A stretch of 64,000 bases of DNA from Bradyrhizobium sp. LTSP849 (GCF_000938255.1 NZ_JYMR01000008.1:62001-126000), one strand, 5' to 3'; shown: positions 43,278 through 52,889, counted from the stretch's first letter. Translations and numbers: made by a program. The notes: generated by a model not told the origin, from the sequence alone.

Positions 43278-44297
43278 TTACGACAGCTTGCCGACGGACT
43301 TCTCGAGCAGATCCCAGGCTTTGTCGCCGTACTTGCCCTTCCACTCGTTGTAGAAGCCGGCCGAGCGCAGCTTGTCGCGGAACGGCCCGACCTCGGGCTG
43401 GTTGAACGTGAGGCCTTTGCCCGCCAGCTCCTGCCTGACGCTGATATTGAGCTTCTCGGTGTCCTCGCGCTCCTTGACGGCGGCCGCGTTGACGTTCTTG
43501 GCGACGATGGTCTTGATATCGTCCGGCAGCGCAGCCCAGGCGCGGCGGTTCATGAGGAACCAGAAACCGTCCCACATGTGGTTCGTCATCGAGCAGTATT
43601 TCTGCACCTCGTAGAGCTTCGCCGTCGAGATCAGCGCCAGCGGGTTCTCCTGGCCCTCGACGATCTTGGTCTGGAGCGCCGAATAGACCTCCGCGAAGTT
43701 GATCGAGGCGGGCGAAGCATCGAACGCCTTGAACATCGAGGTCCACAGTGGCGACACCGGCACGCGGATCTTGAAGCCCTTGAAGTCGTCCGGGCCGTTG
43801 ATCGGCTTGGTCGAGGACGTGGTCTGGCGGAAGCCGTTGTCCCAGATCTTGTCCATGACCTCGAGGCCGGCCTTGTTGATCTCGCCGCGGACGTAAGCGC
43901 CGAGGTCGCCGTCCATGGCCTTCCAGACCGTGGGATAATCCGGGAACGCAAACCCGATGCCGTTGATCGAGGCCGCCGGCACCAGCGTCGCGAGGATCAG
44001 GCCGGACAGCGTGAAGAACTCGATGCCGCCGGAGCGCACCTGGCTCAGCATGTCGGTGTCGGAGCCGAGCTGGCTGTTCGGGAACACCTGCAAGTCGAAC
44101 CGGCCATTGGTCTCGGTCTTGATGGCCGCGGCCATCTCACGGGCGCGCGCCACGAACGGATGCGACTCCGGCAGGTTGTTGGCGAACTTGTAGGAGAACT
44201 CGGCAGCCTGGGCACGGGCCACATAAGGCGCGCTGACGCCACCAAAGACGGCGGTCGCGGCGGAGGCCTTGAGAAGCGTGCGGCGGGAGAAACTCAT
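43278..44297 (-). CDS. TRAP transporter substrate-binding protein (DctP family)
   Basis: A 339-residue periplasmic binding protein with a twin-arginine signal (MSFSRRTLLKASAATAVFG). The DctP fold is shown by SYKFANNLPESHPFV, VFPNSQLGSDTDMLSQVRSG, and the conserved Arg in FKGFKIRVPVSPLW that binds the substrate carboxylate. It is the first gene of the TRAP operon with DctQM and the acyl-CoA synthetase. It captures an organic acid in the periplasm; identity not readable. Confidence 0.92.
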   Translation of the reverse strand: MSFSRRTLLKASAATAVFGGVSAPYVARAQAAEFSYKFANNLPESHPFVARAREMAAAIKTETNGRFDLQVFPNSQLGSDTDMLSQVRSGGIEFFTLSGLILATLVPAASINGIGFAFPDYPTVWKAMDGDLGAYVRGEINKAGLEVMDKIWDNGFRQTTSSTKPINGPDDFKGFKIRVPVSPLWTSMFKAFDASPASINFAEVYSALQTKIVEGQENPLALISTAKLYEVQKYCSMTNHMWDGFWFLMNRRAWAALPDDIKTIVAKNVNAAAVKEREDTEKLNISVRQELAGKGLTFNQPEVGPFRDKLRSAGFYNEWKGKYGDKAWDLLEKSVGKLS

Positions 44298-44690
44298 GGG
44301 TCTGCTTCCTCAAACGTTTGTTTTTGTTGTGAGACGCAAACCTATACGGACGGAAGGCCTGAAGGTCATCTGCGATCTCGCGAAGCCTCGCTTATTGCAG
44401 CCGGACATCGTTGCGGCAATATCGGCTTTCGGCGCGATGGGCCGGATTCAAAATGTGAAAAACAACCCCATGCACAGTAGCCGTCAAGGACAGAGCGAGG
44501 TGAGCGCTGGATCGCAGACGCCGTGGCAGGAGTTCTGTCTAAATATCTGATCTAATTAGATATAAATATATTCCATAATATACCTTATGCGAATCGAGGA
44601 TATGGATGTCCACGGGCTCCTGGAGGCAAGCGGACACATGGCGCTGCGCCCAGCGCCACTCGCCTTTCGCCTCGACCCAGCCCCCGCGGC
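44298..44690. other. Intergenic region with an AT-rich island and palindrome
   Basis: No gene with protein-like composition was seen on either strand. It holds the TRAP operon promoter (right to left) and lies downstream of the RND efflux genes. An AT-rich island spans 44536-44590. In it ATCTAATTAGAT (44550-44561) is a perfect 12-bp palindrome, a possible regulator site. The island stands out in this high-GC sequence. Confidence 0.6.
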
Positions 44691-45947
44691 TTACGACACG
44701 GCGGTCGGCGGCCGGGCTCGGACCTTGGCGCCGTCGGCGAGATCGACAGTCGGATTGAGGATGACCTGGTCGCCACGCTTGATGCCGCTGTCGACTTCGA
44801 GCTCGCGGCCGAGGTCGCGCAGCACGCCGATCTTCCTCAGGTGCACGACGCCATGGTCGACGACGGCGACCTGCATGCCGTCCCCATTGAAGATCACGGC
44901 GTCGGCGGAGACCCGGAAGCTGGGCGTCTGGCGTGGGATGTGCAGTTCCACGGTGCAGTAGATACCCGACGTGAGCGCGGCGTCCGGATTGGGAATATCG
45001 ACCTCGGTCAGCAGCGTCCTTGAGCCCGGCTGGAGCGCATCCGCAATCCGGGTCACGGTGCCTGGAAAGGTCCGGTTCGGGATCTCCGGCACACGGACCA
45101 CCGCGGCGATGCCGGGCTTCAGGCCGAATGCGGCGTCTTGCGGCACGAACACCTGGGTGCGGATGACGTTGCCCTGCTGGAGCGTGAACATGAACGTGCC
45201 AGAGGTCGCATCGGCCTGGACCAGACTGCCGACGTCGATGTTGCGCTGGGTGATGACGCCGTCGAACGGGGCCACCACGCGCTGATAGAGCTTTTGCTGG
45301 CGGAGCACCTGCAACTGCGCCTCCTCCGCCCTGATATTGGCCTGCGCCACCGACACCGCGGCTTCCTGGGCCTTGAGTGTCTGCTCGTCGATGGTGCCTT
45401 GCTGGGCCGTGACCCATCCCTTGTCGACCAGCGGCCGGTCGCGGTCCCAGGTGACTTGGGCGAGTGTCCGGTTCGCCTGAGCCTGCTGGAACGACCAATT
45501 GAGCTGGGCGAGTGTCGCCTCGGCCTGGGCGATCTGGTGATCGAGCTCGGGAGCGACGATTTCGGCGAGCAGCTGCCCTGCCTTGACGTGGTCGCCGATA
45601 TCGACCGCCCGGGTGGCGATATAGCCGCTGGCACGTGCGAAGATGTTGGCGCTGGCAAAGGCGGAGGTCGTCGCCGGCAGCTTCACGACGTCGATATCGT
45701 CGCTGGGCTCGACGGTGGCGACTCGGACCTGCGGGACGAAGTCGCGCGCCTGCTCGGCCGTTGCGAGCACCTCGCGGTGCTCGGCGTAGTGGCTCCAGGC
45801 GCCGGTCGCGAGCGCCGTGCCGGCTACGAGGATCAGGCCAAAGCCGGCGAGGCGCCCTCCCCGACGCGCGCTCCGCCGCGGCGCGACGTCCTGGTCCCGA
45901 TCCGTCTCCGTCACGCGCTCGGCGTTGATGGGTCCGTTGAAGTTCAT
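44691..45947 (-). CDS. RND efflux periplasmic adaptor (membrane fusion protein)
   Basis: A 418-residue adaptor with an N-terminal membrane anchor (about residues 30-50), lipoyl halves (ASGYIATRAVDIGDHVKAGQ and RVVAPFDGVITQRNIDVG), a coiled-coil hairpin rich in Gln and Ala between them, and a beta-barrel/MP-proximal C-terminus. It begins with an ATGA overlap with the RND pump gene upstream (45944), so the pump is translated first and the adaptor second; in many operons the order is reversed. It would link the pump to a TolC-type channel, not found here. Confidence 0.9.
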   Translation of the reverse strand: MNFNGPINAERVTETDRDQDVAPRRSARRGGRLAGFGLILVAGTALATGAWSHYAEHREVLATAEQARDFVPQVRVATVEPSDDIDVVKLPATTSAFASANIFARASGYIATRAVDIGDHVKAGQLLAEIVAPELDHQIAQAEATLAQLNWSFQQAQANRTLAQVTWDRDRPLVDKGWVTAQQGTIDEQTLKAQEAAVSVAQANIRAEEAQLQVLRQQKLYQRVVAPFDGVITQRNIDVGSLVQADATSGTFMFTLQQGNVIRTQVFVPQDAAFGLKPGIAAVVRVPEIPNRTFPGTVTRIADALQPGSRTLLTEVDIPNPDAALTSGIYCTVELHIPRQTPSFRVSADAVIFNGDGMQVAVVDHGVVHLRKIGVLRDLGRELEVDSGIKRGDQVILNPTVDLADGAKVRARPPTAVS

Positions 45948-48900
45948 TCCAGCACCTCGTCAAATACCCCGTGATGTGTCTTGCCGTCGTTGCCCTTGCG
46001 AAGCATGGCGAACAGGTAGGGCACGACCAGCAGCGTGGTCGGCGTTGCAAACAGGAGGCCTCCGATGACGGCGCGGGCCAGCGCGGCGTTCTGCTCCTCG
46101 CCGGCTGCGCCGATGGCCATCGGAATCATGCCGACGATCATCGCGGCGGCGGTCATGAGCACCGGCCGGATTCTGGTGTGGCCGGCCTCGATCGCGGCCT
46201 CGAAAGCGGTCTTGCCTGCAAGCTGCTGTTCGCGGGCAAAGGTCACGAGCAGGATCGAGTTCGCGGAGGCGACGCCGACCGCCATGATCGCCCCCATCAA
46301 GGACGGCACGTTGAGGGTCGTGCCGGTGATGAACAGCATCGCCAGGATGCCGCACAGCGTCGCCGGCAGGGCCAGAATGACGACGAAGGGGTCGCCGAAA
46401 TTCTGGTAGTTCACGACCATCAGCAAATAGACGAGGACGGCCGCAAACAGGAGACCGGTGCTGAGATTGATGAAGGCGCTGTTCATGCTCTGGATCTGGC
46501 CGCTCACCTGAATGGTGTTGCCGGGCTTGAGCTGCTTCTGGAGATCGGCCGTGACCTTGTCGATTTCGCTCGACACGCTACCGAGATCGCGGCCCTGGAC
46601 GCTGGCATAGACTTCGTAAACCGGCTGCACGTTGGCCTGATTGGCGTTGGTCGGAATCGTGGTGCGCCGGAAGGTGGTGACGTTGCCCAGGAGGCCGGGA
46701 ATTGGCGTATCGGTCTGTGCCGCCGCGAGCGACGTCGACACCGGCGTATTGGCGAGATCGTTGAGCGAGGCGATCTGGCGCTCTGGTGTCTGTACTGCGA
46801 AGTAATAGGGAATGCCGGAAGTCGGGTCGGTCCAGAAATTCGGCGTGACCTGCTCCGAGGAACTCAGGCTGACATTGAGATTGGTCGCGATCGTATCGGC
46901 GTTGAGGCCCAGTTGCGCCGCGCGGGTGCGGTCGATATCCGCATAGAAGGCCGGCGCGTTGACCTCCTGCTGGAGATGGGCGTCAACGATCCCAGGGATC
47001 GCGGCGATGCGCTGGCGCAGTTCGCCCGCGACCTTCAGATTGTTCGCCTTGTCGTAGCCGACGGTGCGTACGTCGATCTGAGCCGGCAGCCCGAAATTGA
47101 GGATCTGCGTGACGATGTCCGCGGCCTGGAAGTAGAACGTGTCTTCCGGAAACGCGGCCGGCAGGATCTCACGCAGCTTGCGCACGTAGTAGGCCGTGGG
47201 CTGGTGCCCCTCCTTCAGCGAAACCAGGATGACACCGTCATTGACGCCGATGGTCGAGCCGTCGCTGAAGGCCAGATTATAGGAGCGCGCCGGCAAGCCG
47301 ATGTTGTCGACGATCAACGCGCGGTCCTTGTCCGGAATGACCTGGCGGATCTTGTCCTCGACCTCCTGGAAGATTTTTTCCGTGTTCTCGATACGGGTAC
47401 CTGCCGGCGCGCGCACGTGGAGCTGAATTTGCCCGCCGTCGATCACCGGGAAGAAATCCCGGCCGACCAGCGGAAACAGCACGACGCCGAGGACCAGAAT
47501 GGCGGCCATCCCGGCCGGAATGATAAAGCGATGCTCGATCAATCCGGTCAGCGAGCGCGAATAGGCGTGGCGCATCGTTTCGAAATTCCGCTCGAACGCC
47601 GCGTGAAATCGCCCGAATGGCCCGCGCGGCGCGGTACCGGGTGCATCGTGGTGCTCGCCCTTGAGCAGGAGGCCGATGATGATCGGCGTCAATGTCCGCG
47701 ACAGGCCGTAGGACGCCAGCATCGCGAAGACCACGGCAAGGCCAAGCGGCGTGAACAGATATTTGGCCGGACCTTCCAGGAAGACGACGGAGGTGAAGAC
47801 GCAGCTGATCGCGAGCGTTGATACGAGCGTCGGTACGGCGATGCCGGCCGCTCCGTGCAACGTCGCCTGTGGCAGCGGCATCCCCTCCTCTGTGAGCAGA
47901 CGATGGGTGTTTTCGATCGTGACGGTGGAATCGTCGACCAGAATACCTACGGCCAGCGCCAACCCGCCCAGCGTCATGGTGTTGAGGGTTTCGCCGAGGA
48001 AGTAGAGAACGATCAGCGAGGTCAGGATCGACAGCGGGATCGATATCATGACCACGAGTGTCGATCGCCATGATCCCAGGAACAGCAGGATCATCAGCGC
48101 GGTCAATCCGGCAGCGATTGCGCCCTCACGCAGCACGCCTTCCACCGATTGCTTGACGAACACCGACTGATCGAACAGCTCGTTGATCTGCATCCCCGGA
48201 GGCGCGGCGGCGCGTGCGGCCACGAGCGCCTTGTGGACCGCCTTGACCACGCTGACAGTCGAGGCGTTGCCGTTCTTGATGATGCTGAGCAGGACCGAGC
48301 GACGGCCGTTCTGACGCACCACGTTCTGCTGCACCAGCCAGCCATCGTGAACTTGGCCAACGTCCTTGACGAAGATGGTGGCGCCGTTCACGACCTTGAT
48401 CGGGATGTCGTTGAGGTCCGCGATCGAAGGCGGCGTCGCGTTGGTCCTGACCACATATTGCTTGTCGCCCATCTTCGCCGTGCCGGCCGGCAGCGTCAGG
48501 TTCTGGGCGTTGACCGCATTGACGACGTCGAGCGGCGTCAACCCCTTCGCGACCAGCTTGGCGGGATCGATATCGACCATGATCTGCCGATATTTTCCGC
48601 CCGAGGGTGTCGGCAGCGTGATGCCGGGGATCGGCGCCAGTTGTTGCCGGATCCGGTAGATGCCGTAGTCGTAGAGTTGCTGCTCGCTCAGCGTGTCGGA
48701 ACTCAGACTGACCTGGAGCACAGGTACGCTCGACGCGTTGAACTGCACGACGACCGGGGCCTGGATGCCGGGCGGCATCAGCGCGCGGATGGCGTTGGTG
48801 GCGGAGACGATCTGCGAGATGGCCAGGTCGAGATTGACGTCGGGCTGGAAGTAGATCTTCTGCACCGACAGGCCGGCCATGGTCTGCGCTTCGATATTCC

Positions 48901-49135
48901 TGATGCCGTTGACATTGGAACTGATCGAGTACTGGCTGTAGGTGGTGACGCGTTGCTCCATCTCCGGCGTACTCAAGCCGGTGTAGCTCCAGATCACGGT
49001 GACGACCGGAATGTCGATATCCGGAAAGATATCGGTCGGCATCGCGAATATGGTGACGGCACCCAGGAACAGGATCAACGCAGCGACCACGTAGAACGTG
49101 TGGGGAAATCGCAAAGCGAAACGAACGATACCCAT
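45944..49135 (-). CDS. RND-family efflux pump (AcrB/HAE-like)
   Basis: A 1063-residue transporter. The N-terminus reads MGIVRFALRFPHTFYVVAAL; the first porter domain includes GIRNIEAQTMAGLSVQKIYF; the transmembrane part has the charged helix ALAVGILVDDSTVTIEN (the acidic pair that carries protons) and RTLTPIIIGLLLKGE; the second half has GIPYYFAV and IMAVGVASANSILLV. This matches multidrug/heavy-molecule exporters of the HAE1 type; the substrate is unknown. ATG 49135 is preceded by GAGGAGTG; upstream in-frame codons to 49207 lack a ribosome site. Confidence 0.93.
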   Translation of the reverse strand: MGIVRFALRFPHTFYVVAALILFLGAVTIFAMPTDIFPDIDIPVVTVIWSYTGLSTPEMEQRVTTYSQYSISSNVNGIRNIEAQTMAGLSVQKIYFQPDVNLDLAISQIVSATNAIRALMPPGIQAPVVVQFNASSVPVLQVSLSSDTLSEQQLYDYGIYRIRQQLAPIPGITLPTPSGGKYRQIMVDIDPAKLVAKGLTPLDVVNAVNAQNLTLPAGTAKMGDKQYVVRTNATPPSIADLNDIPIKVVNGATIFVKDVGQVHDGWLVQQNVVRQNGRRSVLLSIIKNGNASTVSVVKAVHKALVAARAAAPPGMQINELFDQSVFVKQSVEGVLREGAIAAGLTALMILLFLGSWRSTLVVMISIPLSILTSLIVLYFLGETLNTMTLGGLALAVGILVDDSTVTIENTHRLLTEEGMPLPQATLHGAAGIAVPTLVSTLAISCVFTSVVFLEGPAKYLFTPLGLAVVFAMLASYGLSRTLTPIIIGLLLKGEHHDAPGTAPRGPFGRFHAAFERNFETMRHAYSRSLTGLIEHRFIIPAGMAAILVLGVVLFPLVGRDFFPVIDGGQIQLHVRAPAGTRIENTEKIFQEVEDKIRQVIPDKDRALIVDNIGLPARSYNLAFSDGSTIGVNDGVILVSLKEGHQPTAYYVRKLREILPAAFPEDTFYFQAADIVTQILNFGLPAQIDVRTVGYDKANNLKVAGELRQRIAAIPGIVDAHLQQEVNAPAFYADIDRTRAAQLGLNADTIATNLNVSLSSSEQVTPNFWTDPTSGIPYYFAVQTPERQIASLNDLANTPVSTSLAAAQTDTPIPGLLGNVTTFRRTTIPTNANQANVQPVYEVYASVQGRDLGSVSSEIDKVTADLQKQLKPGNTIQVSGQIQSMNSAFINLSTGLLFAAVLVYLLMVVNYQNFGDPFVVILALPATLCGILAMLFITGTTLNVPSLMGAIMAVGVASANSILLVTFAREQQLAGKTAFEAAIEAGHTRIRPVLMTAAAMIVGMIPMAIGAAGEEQNAALARAVIGGLLFATPTTLLVVPYLFAMLRKGNDGKTHHGVFDEVLE

Positions 49136-49580
49136 CGGGGCACTCCTCGCCCCACGGCGGCCGCATGCGGTCTCCGTGGCGTCCAGACCAGCAGTAAAGC
49201 GTTGCACGCGGACGATGTCCGCGCGGCCCAGCCTCCTGCGCTTCCTGGATGTTCTCGGCTCGAGGGTCGACGAATAAGCGCTCGATAAACCCTGGTCGCG
49301 TTCCCGGCTTCACGCGGCCAGTGTTGCGGTTGAAGGAAGACTTAGAAATCGGAAGTCAGAAGTGAAAGCCGCGCGATGTTACTTCGCGGTAATGGAAGCG
49401 GGCGATTTGACCACAAATCGGTGAGCACTCTCGCACCGAACCTCAAGATCGTGCGACTGCTGCAGCCCCACGCGCGCTTCGATGGCGAGGCCAATCGGCT
49501 GTTACGGCCTCCCCGCCATTCTGGATCCGCCGGGCTGCCACTCTCCCCGCGCACTTGCGTCCGCCGAAATACCGGCACCA
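49136..49580. other. Intergenic region of about 445 bases, no supported gene
   Basis: It contains the promoter region of the RND operon (left end) and the 3' side of the aldo-keto reductase gene. Longer open frames here lack protein-like composition and ribosome sites. No repeat or clear operator was recognised. Confidence 0.5.
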
Positions 49581-50453
49581 TCAAGCTTTGCTGGCGACGC
49601 CCTCGAGCTCGCGGATGATATCGTCGGGCAAAACGAGCTCGGTCGCCGCCAGGTTCTCCTTCAGATGAGCGACCGACGAGGTGCCGGGGATGAGAAGGAT
49701 GTTGGGCGAGCGGCGAAGCAGCCACGCCAGCGCGACCTGCATGGGCGTCGCGGCAAGTCGCGCGGCGACCTCGGACAGAACCGAGGATTGCAGCGGATTA
49801 AAGCCGCCAAGCGGAAAGAACGGCACATAGGCGGTGCCGGCGCGCGCGAGATCGTCGATCAGCCTGTCGTCGTCGCGGTGCGCCAAATTGTAGTAGTTCT
49901 GCACGCAAACGATCTCGCAAATCTTGCGCCCGTCCGCGACCTGCGTCGGGGTGACGTTGCTGAGCCCGATGTGGCGCACCAATCCTTTGTGTTGCAGGTC
50001 GGCCAGGACGGTGAGCGGCGCTTCCAGTGATCCTTCGACGGGGCCATGCACGTCCAGCATGCTGCGCAGGTTGACGACGTCAAGCACATCGAGCCCGAGA
50101 TTGCGGAGATTGTCATGCACGGCTTGTGTCAGTTCCGCCGGTGACATGGCTGGAATCCACGATGCATCCGCACCGCGCCGGGCGCTGATCTTGGTGACGA
50201 TGGTGAGGTCGTCGGGGTAAGGGTGCAGCGCCTCGCGGATAATCTGGTTGGTGACGTGCGGTCCGTAGAAATCGCTGGTGTCGATATGATTGACGCCTTG
50301 CGCGACGGCCTCGCGCAGGACGCGCACCGCCGCGTTGCGATCTTTGGGCGGCCCGAAAACGCCGGGCCCTGCAAGCTGCATGGCGCCGTAGCCCGACCGA
50401 TAGACGGTGCGGTCACTGAGTTTGAACGTACCGGATTGTTGAACAATGCTCAT
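49581..50453 (-). CDS. Aldo-keto reductase
   Basis: A 290-residue TIM-barrel oxidoreductase. The catalytic Asp and Tyr are in HIDTSDFYGPH and the Lys in TIVTKISARRG. The residue normally the catalytic His lies in DVLDVVNLRSM, where an Arg or Asn stands at that place; similar replacements occur in YdbC-like enzymes. The NADPH-binding end has SPNILLIPGTSSVAHLKENL. ATG 50453 has GGAGA upstream. It is divergent from a LysR regulator gene, the usual arrangement for a regulator of this enzyme. Substrate is unknown, probably an aldehyde or ketone. Confidence 0.9.
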   Translation of the reverse strand: MSIVQQSGTFKLSDRTVYRSGYGAMQLAGPGVFGPPKDRNAAVRVLREAVAQGVNHIDTSDFYGPHVTNQIIREALHPYPDDLTIVTKISARRGADASWIPAMSPAELTQAVHDNLRNLGLDVLDVVNLRSMLDVHGPVEGSLEAPLTVLADLQHKGLVRHIGLSNVTPTQVADGRKICEIVCVQNYYNLAHRDDDRLIDDLARAGTAYVPFFPLGGFNPLQSSVLSEVAARLAATPMQVALAWLLRRSPNILLIPGTSSVAHLKENLAATELVLPDDIIRELEGVASKA

Positions 50454-50543
50454 GGTCGGTCTCCTTTGACCCACCGCAGTTAGGCCTTGTCGGGGTGCAC
50501 GAAAATAGGCACAATTCGTACAGCTTGTACGAAATGACGAACA

Positions 50544-51506
50544 ATGAAATCCAACATCGCTGATCTCCACGCATTCGTATCCGTGGCTCGCGCCGGCGGC
50601 TTTCGCGATGGCGCCCGCATCAGCGGTCTCAGCGCATCCGGCCTGAGCGAGGCGGTTCGCAGGCTCGAGGCGCAGATCGGCGTCAGATTGCTCAATCGGA
50701 CAACCCGCAGCGTCAGTCCGACCGAGGCGGGCTATCGCCTGCTCGAGCGGCTTAGTCCCGCGTTGAGCGAGATCGAGGCCGCGATCGACGTGGCGCACGG
50801 GCTGCGTGACCAGCCGGCGGGGACGCTCAAGCTGAATGTCCCCGTCAGCGTAGCCCGGCTGGTGCTCCCGGCGATCGTTCCGGGGTTTCTCGCCGCCTAT
50901 CCGGACATTCGCCTGGAGGTCATCGTCGAGGAGAGTTTCGTTGATATCCTCGCCGTCGGTTGCGACGCCGGCATCCGCTATGACGAACGCCTGGAGCAGG
51001 ACATGATCGCAGTGCCGATCGGGCCGCGTCAGCAAAGCTTTTCTCTCGGCGCCTCACCGGCCTATCTCGATCGACGCGGAAGACCGGAGCACCCGCGCGA
51101 TCTGCTCGGCCATACCTGTCTCCAAGGCCGGTTTCCGAGCGGGACGGCGATGGTCTGGGAATTCGAGCGCGACGGCGAAGTCGTCAGGGTCGACGTGACG
51201 GGGCCGTTGACCGTGCAGCTCGGCGGCGCCACCGATCTCCTCGTCGACGTCGCGATCGCGGGCACCGGCATCGTGCCGCTTTTCGAGGACTGGCTGCGCC
51301 CGTACTTTGAAAGCGGCGCGCTCGAACCGGTCCTTGAGCCCTGGTGGCAGCGCTTCACGGGGCCGTATCTGTATTATCCCGGGCGACGGCTGGTGCCTGC
51401 GCCGTTACGCGCCTTTGTCGATTACATCAAGGACGTTCCTTCGTCCGACAGGGCCCGGATTCACGTGCCGGCGGCATCCACCCCTCGCCGCAAGTCCCGC
51501 CTCTAG
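50544..51506 (+). CDS. LysR-family transcriptional regulator
   Basis: A 320-residue LTTR. The winged HTH is at residues 4-62 (AFVSVARAGGFRDGARIS, then LSEAVRRLEAQIGVRLLNR), and the effector-binding domain (about 90-300) has the periplasmic-binding-protein fold (LKLNVPVSVARLVLP, then CDAGIRYDERLEQDMIAVP). It is encoded 90 bases from the divergent aldo-keto reductase gene, so it probably controls that gene. Effector is unknown. Confidence 0.92.
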   Translation: MKSNIADLHAFVSVARAGGFRDGARISGLSASGLSEAVRRLEAQIGVRLLNRTTRSVSPTEAGYRLLERLSPALSEIEAAIDVAHGLRDQPAGTLKLNVPVSVARLVLPAIVPGFLAAYPDIRLEVIVEESFVDILAVGCDAGIRYDERLEQDMIAVPIGPRQQSFSLGASPAYLDRRGRPEHPRDLLGHTCLQGRFPSGTAMVWEFERDGEVVRVDVTGPLTVQLGGATDLLVDVAIAGTGIVPLFEDWLRPYFESGALEPVLEPWWQRFTGPYLYYPGRRLVPAPLRAFVDYIKDVPSSDRARIHVPAASTPRRKSRL

Positions 51507-51661
51507 CTTTGTGCAGATCAGGCCGGCCAAATCCGAGGCTAGCCAGGCCCCCGCTCCCGTTCCAGACTCTGCGGTGAAGCCTAGGACAACGATCAAGACA
51601 AGAACCAAGGCAACAAGCGGACGAAGGCGTTCAAGCCGCGCCGCCATTGGGAGGTTTCGTC

Positions 51662-52861
51662 ATGCAGGAGAACGTCGCCCGCGCGAGCAGCTCGCGCGCC
51701 ATTCCATTCGACGCCGCCAAGCTCGATCGTCTCATGGAGGCCGCCGGCCTCGACGTCCTGGTTGCGACGTCGAAGCACAATGTGCAGTACCTGCTTGGCG
51801 CCGAGCGCGCGATCTTCTTCGACTACATGGATGCCATGGGCGTCAGCCGCTATCTGCCGGTCCTGGTCTATCCCAAGGGCGCGCCGGACAAGGCCGTCTA
51901 CATCGGCCACCGGCTGGAGACCCATCAGCGCGCCGTGACGCCGCCATGGGTGCCGCAGGTCCGCACCGAGTCCAACGGCTCGGTCGATGCCATCGCGCGG
52001 GCCGTCGCGCTGATCCGGGATGCCGGCATGCCGTTGAAGCGGGTCGGCGTCGAGATGGCGTTCCTGCCGATGGACGCAGGGAAGGCGCTGGCCGACGCCC
52101 TGCCCGGTGCTGAACTCAAGGACGCGCTGCTGGTGCTGGAGCGGCTGCGCGCGGTGAAGTCGGCGGATGAACTGGCACAGCTCAAGACAGCCTCGGAGCT
52201 TGTGATCGCCTCGATGCTGGAGGTGATCTCGCAGCACGGCCCGGGCACGACCAAGCAGCAATTGTCGGATGCGTTGCGCGTCGCCGAAGCCAACCGCGGA
52301 CTGATGTTCGAGTATTGCCTGCTCGCCTGCGGCAGCAGCCATAACCGCGCGCCGTCATCTCAGCGCTGGGAGCAAGGTGATGTGCTGTCGCTCGACTCCG
52401 GCGGCAATTATCACGGCTATATCGGCGATCTCGCGCGCATGGCCGTGCTCGGCGAGCCGGACACCGAGTTGAAGGATTGTCTCGCCGAGATCGAAGCGGT
52501 CCAGCGCGCCGCCTTTGCAGCAGTCCGGCCGGGCGCCATGGGCGGCGACATCTACGTCGCAGCCGAGCGCCAGCTCGCCCAGATCAGCCAACACGGCTGC
52601 ACGGAGTTTTTGGCCCACGGCATGGGCCTCGTCAGCCACGAGGCCCCTCGCCTGACCGCCAAGGGTCCGGTGCCCTACGACGATGTCGATGCAAGGTTGC
52701 CGCTCGAGCCCGGCCTGGTGGTGTCGATCGAGACCACGATGAAGCATCCCAAGCGCGGGTTTATCAAGCTTGAGGACACGGTGGTGGTGACGCCGACCGG
52801 CCACGAGATCTTTGGCGAAGGCGGCCGCGGCTGGAATCTCGGGGGCGGCAGCAGGCGTTAA
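51662..52861 (+). CDS. M24-family metallopeptidase (Xaa-Pro aminopeptidase-like)
   Basis: A 399-residue pita-bread peptidase. The metal ligands are in LSLDSGGNYHGYIGDLARM (two Asp), EFLAHGMGLVSHEAP (His), VSIETTMKH (Glu) and KLEDTVVVT (Glu). The N-terminal creatinase-type domain covers about residues 20-150. It is an Xaa-Pro aminopeptidase or a related creatinase-like hydrolase. ATG 51662 is preceded by GGGAGG at good spacing. The last codons (IFGEGGRGWNLG) lie in one copy of a 36-bp direct repeat; a second copy is 641 bases further on. A hairpin terminator follows the stop. Confidence 0.9.
   Translation: MQENVARASSSRAIPFDAAKLDRLMEAAGLDVLVATSKHNVQYLLGAERAIFFDYMDAMGVSRYLPVLVYPKGAPDKAVYIGHRLETHQRAVTPPWVPQVRTESNGSVDAIARAVALIRDAGMPLKRVGVEMAFLPMDAGKALADALPGAELKDALLVLERLRAVKSADELAQLKTASELVIASMLEVISQHGPGTTKQQLSDALRVAEANRGLMFEYCLLACGSSHNRAPSSQRWEQGDVLSLDSGGNYHGYIGDLARMAVLGEPDTELKDCLAEIEAVQRAAFAAVRPGAMGGDIYVAAERQLAQISQHGCTEFLAHGMGLVSHEAPRLTAKGPVPYDDVDARLPLEPGLVVSIETTMKHPKRGFIKLEDTVVVTPTGHEIFGEGGRGWNLGGGSRR
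52807..52842 (+). repeat. Direct repeat, left copy (3' end of M24 peptidase gene)
   Basis: This 36-bp segment, coding the end of the peptidase, is repeated at 53448-53483 in the same orientation with 33 of 36 identical bases. The two copies bracket the gene for a two-TM protein. The copy lies inside the coding sequence; the right copy is noncoding or just after the next gene. Confidence 0.85.
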
Positions 52862-52862
52862 G

Positions 52863-52886
52863 GCCCTCTCAGGAGGGCTCTTGTTT
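52863..52886 (+). terminator. Intrinsic terminator after the M24 peptidase gene
   Basis: GCCCTC (52863-52868) and GAGGGC (52873-52878) form a 6-bp stem with loop TCAG, followed by TCTTGTTT. It lies directly after the peptidase stop and faces the end of the minus-strand two-TM gene. Confidence 0.65.
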
Positions 52887-52889
52887 CCG

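Noticed and set aside
42354..44480. 708-residue ORF on the plus strand
   Set aside because: It overlaps the TRAP permease and DctP genes on the other strand; composition is His/Arg/Gln-rich and not protein-like.
45971..47821. 616-residue ORF on the plus strand
   Set aside because: Antisense to the RND pump, with no domain.
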